This document shows positions 10,164 to 20,079 of a DNA stretch of 42,829 nt, one piece after another. The notes below the pieces were generated by a model. That model was not told where the DNA came from, ran no database searches, and saw nothing but the letters and a program-made list of their open reading frames with translations. Made by a program: the position numbers and the translations under genes. Origin of the DNA: Bimuria novae-zelandiae CBS 107.79 (Eukaryota; Ascomycota; Dothideomycetes; Pleosporales; Didymosphaeriaceae); NCBI GenBank assembly GCA_010015655.1, contig ML976672.1, forward strand, positions 109,140 through 151,968, in the 5' to 3' direction. Position 1 is the stretch's first letter; each line of letters opens with the position of its first letter.

Positions 10164-13100
10164 ATGCCTCTTACCAACCATCTCACGAAGGAAGAACAGG
10201 CGCTTATTAATAAGGATAGTTAGGGCTAGCCCCTTAATATTAATAAGAATATAGACATTACAAAAATTAATATAAAGAATGTAAACATATACATCCTCTT
10301 CTACTACCGGATCTCCCGAAACAAAGAATAGGAGGACTATAAGCTATAAGAGCAGATAACTATTATCTTTAAAGGATAGCTAAAAGAACTCTTTAACAAA
10401 GGCAACAAATCTCTTATTACTAAATTACAAGACCACCTACGCAAGCAAGGCGTCTTTATAGCTAAGGATAGTAAGTTAATTGCCTATAATATTATAAAAG
10501 CGCTACAAGGCGACTATTATAAATAGGCTAATAAAGAGGTTGCTCACTAGCTTAAAATAAACAAGAGGTTTAACTCGCGCTTTAATCCAAATCTTGCGAC
10601 ATCGCCTCTATATAATACGCCTCTGTTATAGTAATCTTCTTAATAACCCTCTACGCACCTTGCTTCTCCTTAACCAGCTCTAATAGCACGCACTATCTAC
10701 TAACTTATACCTCTACCAAAATGGCAGCCTACTACATACCTGCCCCCTTATTAGCAGCACAACGCGCCTTTATCCTCTACGTAGTAGCTAAACTAGTATA
10801 ATACGTACAACCCCTATCTGCAGCACGAAAGCCCTACAGACGCCACACGTCTTAATAACGCACATCGACTTATTACAGACCTTTATAAGCTATACGATAA
10901 TAAGAAGCGCTTTAGAGGTAAGCTATATAACGTGTTTAACACCAAATTTAGAATCTTCCGAGACAATTGCAGCAAGATAGGGCTACCTAAGTAACACTAG
11001 GATCGAGCTTTTTCTATTATGCTAAAAGACAGAGCGTTTAACTACTACTATAACCGCCTCGCGGGTCAGGGCTATAATCTTAAGATAATAATAGGTATAA
11101 TAAAGAGCCACTTCTATAATAAAGAGAATTGTTAATTATACCTTAATAAGTGGAGAATAACCACGCTAGCACGTATAATTAGCGCCTACCCTAATAAATC
11201 TTGTCTTAATACTCTCTAATTACTTATTAATAAGCTCTAGAAGCTTTAACGCGGGCTAGGCTATAACTACTAAAGTAATAACGTGCTACGCGAATAACTA
11301 CTTAACGCGTGTAGTAGTATTAAGGACTATAATTTTGCCCTCTTCGCCCTAGCGCCTACTTTTAAAGGCCTCTACTCTACTTTACGCTTATTTATTAGCG
11401 CTGCCACCCGCTCGCGCGAGGCGCGTAATCTAAGCCTAATATAATACACTACTAATAAGGAGTATTAGAACTACTATAACTTCTAACACCCCTATAAGGA
11501 CGACCCTAACGCAAATAGCTATAAGTAGTACTAGACTAATAAGACCTATAGAGGTAAAGGCTCGCGGAGAGGTTAAGGTAATAAATTATAAGGATTCTTG
11601 TCGCGCTTCTCGCTGCAAGACGTTAATAATTATAGACCCTATTAAGGTAACTCTTAAGGGTTACCCTTCTAATAGCCACTGCCACCTAAGTAACTGCAAT
11701 CTTAAAAGAAATGCTTTATTTATAGTAAGCCTAGTTACTAGTTAATAAAGTACTCTAGGGATGAGCGTAAGTAATTCTATTATAGATTTCGCTAGATAGC
11801 GTTAGCCTACTTATATAACGCGCAACCTAACGTCACTAACTTTTACGCTTTCCTAACTAAGTACGAAGGTATTAAAATTAATAACAAGATCTAGTAGATA
11901 CTCGCTACGGAAATAATAACTAAGGGAGATTAGTTTATTACTAAGTTCTCTAGTATAATTAACAGTAATTATATAATTGCCTACTTAAACGACTAAGCTG
12001 TATACTACGCGACTACACGAATTAACGCGTTTAGGGCTATAGATAACACGCCCGCTACTATATTTATGTTTAAGGATTAATATAATAAGAAAGTCTTTTA
12101 GGGTATTATGCCTGACACGGGAGCCTTAGGCGTCTCGATAGCTGGAGAACTACAAGTGACTATTTTATAGGCAGCCATAAGCTTGTAAATAGATACCTTA
12201 ATAGCTGGGCAGCACCAAATCCGCTTTAGTAGAGGCTAGGCAATTACATCCATAGGCACCCTACACGTTAATATAGTAATTAGTAAAGTTACGTTCCACG
12301 TGCTACCTACTAATACGCTATTCTTACTCTGTCTGGCTGATATAGATAGACTAGGCGTTAGATATGATAACCTGCGCAACGTACTGGTCCAGGGTAATTA
12401 GCTATACCTAGTTATACGTAAATAGGGCTATCTATGGCTCCTTGTGAATTAACCTGAACGTACCGTAGCCGCTAGCTGCCACCTTATAGAGACTAAGCTA
12501 CGCTAGCTCTACTAACAATTTAGCTACCTATTAGCTTATTAGCTCTACGACTTGCTTATTCGCGCTGGCTATAATAATATCTATAAGAAGCTTATTAATA
12601 AGCTTGTTAAGTACTACTAATAGTGCTAACTGAATTAGAAAGCACCTAGACGCTTTAGATTTAAGCTTAAGGAACTAGACCTAGACTTTAACTACGAGGT
12701 AATTATTAATATTATGTACCTAAATAGAAAACCTATTTTATATGTAGTTAACGACGCGACCACCTTTTAAGCTACTCGCTTCCTTAAAGATGCATTAGCC
12801 GTAAGCACTTAGGACGCTCTATAGCATTATTAGATTAATACCTACCTTAGACCGCCTAAGTATCTTGTTTATAACGCCGGCAGGAACTTTATTTTTACTA
12901 AATTTAAGTAACTTACTAAGTTACTATTAATTAATGTTAAAGAAGTACCTGTAGAAGCTTATAACAGCGTAGGTAAGGTAGAGTAGTACCATGCTTTATT
13001 ACGACGTGCTTTTAAGACTATCCGAGCTAATTTACTTATAATAATAGACAGGTAGCTTATCTTGCAAATAGCTATTAAAGCTTTTAACAACACTATAGGT

Positions 13101-15410
13101 CCTAATGGCCTAGTGCCTACGCTCCTTGTCTTCGGCGCCTACTTACGAATAATAGAAGACTCTCCCCTGTTGCTATTAATTACTTAACGCGCTGCTGTTA
13201 TTAAAAAGGCTATAAGAGAGGTATAACGGGTACATAAGACGCGCTAAATTAACGATGCGCTAGCAACGCGTAATAGACCTACGACGCTTAAAATAACTAT
13301 ACTGCCTATTAACTCTGACGTGCGCGTCTGGCGCGAGAAGGATGGATAGATAGGGCCCTATAAACTTATTGCTATAATAAATAAGACCTGTATAATATAG
13401 CTGCCGCATGGCCCTACAAATTTCCGCTTAATGGTTGTTAAGCCGTACTACACGGATACCTCCCCGATAAACAACGAACCAGCCACGCCACTAGCGATTA
13501 ACAATAAGGATAATAGCCACCCGATAGATATGCTAGACAACGGAGACGATAACTAGGACAAAGATAGCGAAACTAGTGTGACTAACTGGCATTAAGAACA
13601 AGCTTTTAAACTCCCTTAATAAAAACGTAGCTAACCTAAAGGTAGTAAGAATAAGCCTAAAGCTACTATAGCCTGCGCGAACCCTTTTAGGATAGCTCGT
13701 GCAGCTCTTATAGCGTACACTATTTACACAGCGCCTAACGAAGCTTATATAATAGAGGTCTTTATAACGCATAAAAAGAACACTAATTGGCTACTTTCTA
13801 TTTAGTTACGTAAAGAGCAAAGGATAACTACACCTGGCTAACTATTTAAGCTATTAGATAATAAGGAAATTAATAGCCTTATTGCTAACGGAGTCTTTTG
13901 CTTTGAGCAATACGATCCCTGCAAGCACTAAGGATAGATTTTTAAGTCGCGACTAGTACGCGAAATTAAAGGCAAGACTACTACTACCCTATATAAGAAA
14001 TTACGCCTCATAGTGCAAGGCTATTAAGACGATAGCAAAGTAATAATCCTTACCTAATTGCTAACTATCTAGCGAGCTAGCTAACGAATTATACTAGCTA
14101 TTGCTCCTTCACTCATGCGTAATAGAGTTATATTAATAAATAGAGAGATCTCGCTCTGGCTGCGAGATATCACCTAAGCATATATATAGTTACGTATAAA
14201 GCTTAACCGAGTAGTTATCGCCTACTTACTTAAGGAAATTGAATACAAGTATCCACCTAGCATGGTTATGATAGTTGAGAAGCCCCTATACGGCCTAGCT
14301 AAAGCTGGTACTTATTAGTGGGCAACGTACAGCGCTCATTACAAGGAAAAGCTTTATATAGAGACCTTAATATATAACCTATGCCTGCTTGTAACCACTA
14401 CCCAGGACGCCTTTGGCATAGTAGGCATGTAGACTAACAACACACTTATCCTCGCGGATAAATGTTTCTCTAACCTAGAGGAGAAGGAGTTAACGTTTAT
14501 AGCTAAGCTAAAGGAGAAGCTAACACCTACTACTCTATTAATTTTTAATAGCTATGTCCTATTAATTAATCACACTAGCAAGCTCTTACTACAACAAAAA
14601 GATTAGGGCAAGAAGATTTAGCTTATTAACGTAAGCTTAGCTAACTATTAATAATAGTACGTTAAGTAGAGGGCTCGCGGCGCCTACATCGCGAGTATTT
14701 ACTAACTAGAAGCGACTTTTAACCTCTCTATTACTGCATAAACTTAGGAGCCTACTATTAACGATGTTAACGCGTTGAATAAACGCCTATAGTAGTAACT
14801 AAACAATCTTAATCGTGGCCTCACCTATAAGGCACTTAACCTGGCTTAGGCTAAAGTCTTTGTGTTCGTTAATGGCTCCTTCGCAAATAATAAAGATTTA
14901 AGTAGCTAGATTAGCTACATAATTATAGTAGCTATGGAAGACGCTGCTAACACGGAGTTTACTATTTATAGTAATCTTATTTACTAGAGCTCCGCGAAGA
15001 GCAAACGCGTGACCTGGAGCGTCCTTGTGTTAGAGATCTACGTAATGGTAGGAGGCGTTAACCTTGCCTACTCTATTACCTTAACGCTTGCCATGGTTAT
15101 AAAGCAGCTTAGTCTGCTATCTCTCCCCCTAGTAGTTTGTACAGACTCATACTCACTGTATGAGTGTATTGTCAAGCTAGGAACGACTAAGGAAAAACGA
15201 CTAATAATTGATATTATAGCCTTACGTTAATCCTATAAGAGAAGGGAGTTATTTAAGGTTTAATAGGTAAATAGCTAAGATAACCCTGCCAACGCTATAA
15301 CAAAAACATCGCTAAATAAAGCCTTAGAAACTCTTATTAATACAAACTTGCTACGCATACGAGTTAACGGATAGGTAATACGCAAGGACCCTATAAACTA
15401 GCTCTAATAA
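10164..15410 (+). pseudogene. Copia-1 gag-pol, RIP-degraded
   Basis: The frame starts at ATG 10164 (MPLTNHLTKEEQALINKD). A capsid-like gag runs to about 11800. The aspartic protease keeps its catalytic Asp-Thr-Gly-Ala at 12114-12125. A GAG-pre-integrase region and integrase follow (about 12480-13150), then the RVT_2 reverse transcriptase (about 13920-14650) and RNase H (about 14850-15300). The RT catalytic pair is changed: 14430-14441 reads stop-Thr-Asn-Asn where Asp-Asp is expected. Dozens of TAA/TAG stops sit at Gln/Trp-type codons. The RNase H part 15009-15230 is still open for 73 codons (VVCTDSYSLYECIVKLGTTK). It once made all proteins of the retrotransposon; it is inactive now. Confidence 0.9.
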
Positions 15411-15501
15411 TAATTATGATAACTACTATAGTTATTACCTTTCGACTTTCGCAAACAGCCTCTCTAGCAAGTGTACACCTGATCTACACTTATTTTACTA
15501 T

Positions 15502-15510
15502 AAAAGAAAA
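15502..15510 (+). other. Copia-1 polypurine tract
   Basis: AAAAGAAAA lies 8 bases before the 3' LTR, the expected place for plus-strand priming. Confidence 0.55.
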
Positions 15511-15518
15511 GCTGCTAG

Positions 15519-15758
15519 TGTCTGCACTGCCTCGCCTTTCGCGCTAAGGGAACTGTGTAACCCTTGTACCCCCTTACTTCTAGTTAACCTGATACTGTAC
15601 CGAAACCCCTTCGCCTCTATACTACCTGGTACTCGCTCACATCCACGAGAACTGGAAGGAAGGTATATAGAACTATTACAGAACACACAGACAATACAGA
15701 CACTAGATACCAAAGACAGAGAGTTACTTGTTCATTCCTTGCTACCTGTGAACCGACA
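15519..15758 (+). repeat. Copia-1 3' LTR
   Basis: Same length and ends as the 5' copy. It carries six derived T residues relative to that copy, including three CpA changes within GCCTCTATACTACC (about 15611-15624). It is followed at once by AGTAC, the right target duplication (15759-15763). An antisense open frame at 15498-15713 is a chance shadow of the LTR. Confidence 0.95.
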
Positions 15759-15763
15759 AGTAC

Positions 15764-16468
15764 ATTAGTTTGTCCTTTACTATTTCTTTTAACCTGTTAC
15801 AGTACGTTACCTATAAGGGGACGTTATTTTAATTAATTCTTGTTTATAATTATTTAAATATTACAGTATACTTACTAATAGATTTTTATTATTTAAGTTA
15901 TTAGATTTGCCGTTCCGCTTGTTGCTCTTTATTAAATTTCTAAACATAATTTTAATCTATTTCTTAAAACTTTCTTAATATATAAAGACTGTTATTATTT
16001 CTTTATCCTATTTCTTTAGCTATTCTTCGTACTCTAGATACTTATTAATAATAGGACGTAACTACTTTACTAGTTCTTTTTTTGTGTATGCTTGTTGCGA
16101 GGGTTTTTGCCTAATATATTCTAATTATCTATTTATTAAATGAGTAATATAGTTTTATATTTATAAGGAACGACTTTAAGGTTCCTTTTATTTTATTAAA
16201 ATGCTCTAGTACTTTAAAGTTAATCTTAGCTATTAGTAGTATTAAGACCACTTATGCCTATATTTAGGCCTAGGCCTAAGTTTACTTTTATAAATAGTTT
16301 ATAAGTTATGCAACCTGCTCCTTAAGATATTAGATCTTATTAGCCTAATTAGCTAGTACTATAGCTAGGTTTATTAGAGTGCTAGAAGCCGTGCTACTTA
16401 TAGCTAGTCTAGACACTGCTAATCTAGATAGTATCGCTATATTATTTTAGTCCTTTAGGTAGTTAAAG
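15764..16468 (-). pseudogene. Gypsy A gag, proximal part, cut off by Copia-1
   Basis: This is the segment between Copia-1 and the Gypsy A 5' LTR. By position it is the leader and N-terminal gag on the minus strand. The plus strand is T-rich with blocks such as CTTTTTTTG, so the minus strand is purine-rich and Lys/Glu-coding, as in gag N-termini. No motif is certain and stops are frequent. Confidence 0.5.
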
Positions 16469-16948
16469 TGTTATAAGGAGGTTTACTTACCTAAGCCTAA
16501 TCTAGGTTAATGGAGGATCGGTCGAGAGTAATATGCCTTATGGATATATTTAGTACTTAATAGTTTAAAATAATAACACTAGGGTGTGTAACTAATCTAA
16601 CTTTATAATAAACTATAAAATACCTAACTAAGAGATTTACGAATTTATAATAAGAAATATACTTGTAGTATATTAAGTTAACTATAAGTAGCAGGAAAGA
16701 TATAGAAAAATTATTAAATTATATACTATTTATTTTAGTTTTTGCTATTATTAGAATTATTATCGTAGTCCTGCTAAGACCCTAAGGTCCTATAGGATCT
16801 TATATTATGCGGGACCTTATTACGTAACTACTAACCTAAGCTGCCCCGCGCTTCCTTATGTTCCTACGCCTTAGTAATTTTGCCAACAATGATTCTCTTG
16901 GCGTAATTGTCTGATTCTATTGTTCCTGTGGGGTTTGTGATTGTAACA
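16469..16948 (-). repeat. Gypsy A 5' LTR (right copy)
   Basis: It starts TGTTATAAGG and ends TTGTAACA (terminal TGTTA/TAACA inverted repeat). It aligns with 3569-4064. Its last 80 bases are much less mutated than the left copy (TTCCTGTGGGG here, TATCTTATAGG there). Confidence 0.85.
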
Positions 16949-17692
16949 CGCAGCGGACACCCTAAGTAAAAAATAAAACCTTATAAAAGATAAACTAGAT
17001 TTACGTAACGGATTACTATAAGTACAGAATAATAAAACTATTAAATATAATTATTTAATAATTAAGGTTCGTGCCGCTAGCCTAAGATATATAAAACTAA
17101 TAGCATAAGATTTTTAGGACTATAAATAACTTACCCTAGATTAGAAAGAAGAATAGAGTCTCTTTTAATATAGACTTAATAAAATAAGACAAGATTAGTA
17201 CTGCAAAATCATTATAAAACTAGGATATAAAGAAGTCTTAATTAGAAAACTATATAAATTATAAGAATAAAAATAGCTATGTATTAAAGAATTAACGCGC
17301 GGAATGATTAATAAATATACTATTTTTAGGCATACGTAGATAGTAACACGAGTTATAAGTAACTATTGAGTATATTATAAGAATAAGCTAAAGAGATATA
17401 AGCCTTATAGACTATTATAGTTATTATAAGTAGCTAAAAGACTATAGTAAAGTATAATAATAGACGTTGTAGTAAAGCTCCTAAAGTTACTATAGCTAGG
17501 AACAAAGTAAATATGCGACACTATTACAATAATAGTAGACCGCTTAACAAAGTTAGCAAAGCTTAGGCCTATAGAAGAATCTATAATGGTAGAAAAACTA
17601 GCTTGTAAAGTAGATAACGTAGTGTTTGCAGAATATAGACTGCTAGATAAATTTATTATAGATAGAGATAAGCTCTTTACGTTTAAATATTA
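16949..17692 (+). pseudogene. Gypsy element B fragment: integrase N-half
   Basis: The plus strand reads the end of the RNase H linker and the integrase zinc-binding region (about 17250-17420, degraded). The beginning of the integrase core follows: 17515-17692 is stop-free and reads ICDTITIIVDRLTKLAKLRP and on to DRDKLFTFKY, containing the first catalytic Asp of the D,D35E triad. The sequence closely parallels the integrase of Gypsy A but lies in the opposite orientation. It is cut exactly at the Copia-2 LTR on the right and begins directly at the Gypsy A LTR on the left. The rest of the element is not found. Confidence 0.8.
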
Positions 17693-17827
17693 TGTGACAG
17701 TTTAGTATAGAAGCTTGGGCCACCCGCGTACGTGCGGCCTGTGCACGTGATCCACACTATATAGCTCCATAGAGTAGCTTCTTAATCAAAACAACGATTG
17801 CCTCAACATTCTTTTTCCGACGTTATA
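17693..17827 (+). repeat. Copia-2 5' LTR
   Basis: 135 bp, aligning with 25091-25227. Both contain the conserved core AAGCTTGGGCCACCCGC and GCACGTGATCCACA. Little mutated, apart from the terminal CACA changed to TATA. Confidence 0.9.
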
Positions 17828-17899
17828 GTTACGAGCGTGGAATCGCTAAGACCCTGCGCAAGCACTCAAGTGACGGATTCCCACTTAGGTAGGGTACTA

Positions 17900-19672
17900 A
17901 GCCGACGCACCTAAATGTTAATTAGCCCCACCAAAACGATCACCCACACAAAAGTCGTAATAGTCGATCAACGTTATATTATATTTGAAACAGTATATAC
18001 ATATCTGCGAAGCTTGGTGTTGCAGCTATCCTATTAATAGCTAAGGTAGTATTTAATATAGTTAATCGTAATATAGGAGCTCTTTAAGTAGCGACTTAAT
18101 TAATTACAGCTTTAATAGCTTTAATATTTATTAATTTTTAATTTTAATTAACTTCTATACGCTTTCTCTTTTACATAAAAGTTAGAGTTAATAGCTAATA
18201 GTTTAATTATAATATCTCTACCTCTTGCGTAGCTACGCGAGTACTAGCTATTATAATAGTTTTACTTACTTTTAATAGTAATACGCGGGTAAATTATAAT
18301 AGGCTTTTTAACTATAGTAAAAACTACTAAGTAATATAGATATTTTAAGGATTCTATAGCGTGCAATATTATAAATCTATTCGATTTACTAATTAATTAA
18401 GGTATTCTAGTATTACTAGGCGATTAAGCATTTTCGATAACTAAATTATCTAATTAGGATTATATAATATATAATCTACTACTTACTATCTTACTTATAT
18501 TATCCTCACTAATAAGCCTTCCACCCGTACTAGGTACTAGTATTTAATACATTAATTTTTCTTTATTAGTATAGCGTTGTTAAGGCTTAATAGATTACGT
18601 ATCTAATTCTAATACTTTAACTTAATAATAGAGAATCTGGAGAGGCTAAGAGGCTGTAGGAGGTATATTAAATATAGAAATAAAAAGAAACGCTCTATTC
18701 TATTAATCTTATAAAACTATGTAAACTTAATATTAATATAGCTAGCATTATTATTAAGTAGGAAAAGTTAATATCTTTACGTATTAAGCGCTATTTCTAA
18801 GATATAGATATGCTATAGCTACTTAGCACCTATATCTTTTCATACCTATTTATTTTTAGAGGTTGTATATAGCTAATTAGATACTAATTCTGCTAGGAAC
18901 TATATTATTTATGGGCTTTAACCCTTAAAAATAATAGAATAGTATAGTTTCCGTCCTGTTGCAAAGATATAGTTAATTATTAAAACCTACTCGCGATTTC
19001 TAGCGACATTATATAAGACTTCTTTGTAGAGCTTGATGCGAGCACCCTAGAGTTAGCATATACACCTAGGGCTATTCTAGTCTTATTTATATTCTATATA
19101 TTTTTAACGCGTATATTAAGACGTATTTAAATAGCCTTAAATAGCTTAAAAAACGCATATATATATTTAAGAGTAGTAGCCTTAGCCTATGGAGCCTTAA
19201 GCTTTCTACTAATAATTAAATTAACGCATAGGTTTCGTGTAAGAAAGCCTTATACTTATTACTTACTATCAAGCTAGGTATTACTATTAAAATATAAAAT
19301 TTAAATTACTATTTCTTAGGCGCGCGCGTGCGATAGGAAATATATTTTTATATTTTAATTAATAATTTAGTTAGTAAGGATATTCTCTTAATTTAGTAAT
19401 AATTACTATAAATATTAGCAAGTAGCGCGATGTGGCACGCGTCTATTAACGCATATAGATAGTATAGATTACGCGATATTATAGGCTTATAGAGCTACGC
19501 ACTAACTAGAAAAAATACTAAAGTTAAAAACTATAATAGTAGTACATATAGCTACTTTGTAATTACCTATATTAATTAAGCGTTGTTAATAGAAAAGGTA
19601 GTGTTGTGTAGGTAATTAGGTTGGTGGGACTGATTAACATTTAGGGGTAATCAACATTTAGGTGCGTTGGCT
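17900..19672 (-). mobile_element. Fot1/pogo-type DNA transposon, 1.77 kb, in the Copia-2 leader
   Basis: Terminal inverted repeats begin AGCC(G/A)ACGCACCTAAATGTT at both ends, and each end abuts the dinucleotide TA (17898-17899 and 19673-19674), the Tc1/mariner target site. The right end holds an extra subterminal copy of the AACATTTAGG motif. Inside each end is a GGTGGG(G/A) motif. The transposase is on the minus strand. Insertion is between the Copia-2 LTR and gag. Confidence 0.9.
18300..19560 (-). pseudogene. Transposase of the nested Fot element, RIP-degraded
   Basis: The minus strand reads a pogo/Fot DDE transposase. The first catalytic motif reads NI*NINKTRIALG (about 19105-19066), where Asn-Met-Asp is usual, so the Asp has become Asn. 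The second motif is LLNNNASYIN (about 18750, expected LLLDxHxSH). The third block has the YLLQPL string (about 18640) but lacks a clear Asp after it. It is related to the transposase at 1081-2165, with the same NxNKT-ALGV(Y/C)ANS-like block. Stops are numerous. Inactive. Confidence 0.8.
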
Positions 19673-19674
19673 TA

Positions 19675-20075
19675 TAAGCGAACACACGTGCGCACACCAC
19701 AGAAATAGCTAAGAGAAACAGAGCCAGATAGAGCTTATTGTTAGGGCCACAGATATAGAGTATTAACGAGAGAGCCTAAAGTAGAATACATAGGGCATGT
19801 CGCGCTGCGGCCAACATGTACGAAAAACCTTAAAAAGCGTCTAGCTCTTCGCTATGCTACGATCTGGGGGGGTGTGTGAAGGTTAGGACCATTCTACTCC
19901 GATAGGAGTAGAAGGTTAGCCTTTTGCTCCGCGATAGTTATAAGCCCAGTTTACACTTGCTAAGGCCACTACTTACTTATATTTATTTATAACAATCCTG
20001 CGATACCTGCTACATACGACTTATATAATAGTAATATATTTTTGTTATAGTAATAGAATCTAATCTTATAATAGC
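19675..20075 (+). other. Copia-2 leader, partly unmutated
   Basis: The sequence from 19680 to about 19960 is close to normal composition and contains a hairpin at 19892-19913. No open frame of note is present. It lies between the DNA transposon and gag and is best read as the untranslated leader of Copia-2. Confidence 0.6.
19892..19913. promoter_or_regulatory. Perfect 9-bp hairpin with GATA loop in the Copia-2 leader
   Basis: TTCTACTCC (19892-19900) and GGAGTAGAA (19905-19913) are exact reverse complements around GATA. This is unlikely to survive by chance in a RIP-mutated neighbourhood. It could be an RNA packaging, dimerisation or translation element. Confidence 0.6.
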
Positions 20076-20079
20076 GCGT

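Larger units (their letters stand above)
9597..15758 (+). mobile_element. Copia-1: complete Ty1/Copia element, RIP-degraded inside
   Basis: Two 240-bp LTRs (9597-9836 and 15519-15758), a 5-bp target duplication and a single gag-pol in the order gag, protease, integrase, RT, RNase H identify a full-length Ty1/Copia element of 6,162 bp. It is inserted in gag of Gypsy A. The LTRs differ at 7 of 240 positions, all C/T on this strand and 6 of 7 at CpA. The interior holds many more changes than the LTRs. Confidence 0.95.
3569..16948 (-). mobile_element. Gypsy element A (chromodomain-type Ty3/Gypsy), minus strand, interrupted by Copia-1
   Basis: Two direct LTR copies (3569-4064 and 16469-16948) flank a minus-strand gag-pol. 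Read right to left, the order is gag, zinc knuckle, reverse transcriptase, RNase H, integrase and chromodomain. This is the order of Ty3/Gypsy chromoviruses. A complete Copia element with target duplication (9592-15763) sits inside gag. Flanking 5-mers (TGCTT left, CGCAG right) do not match, so target duplication is not seen. The element may have been rearranged after insertion. RIP damage is heavy throughout. Confidence 0.85.

Noticed and set aside
13533..13772. 79-codon minus-strand frame
   Set aside because: It is antisense to the Copia-1 gag-pol linker and has no recognisable motif; a shadow.
15498..15713. 71-codon minus-strand frame
   Set aside because: It lies inside the Copia-1 3' LTR and owes its openness to the less mutated LTR.
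3564..16953. A target-site duplication for Gypsy A (TGCTT/CGCAG)
   Set aside because: Not matching even when RIP transitions are allowed.
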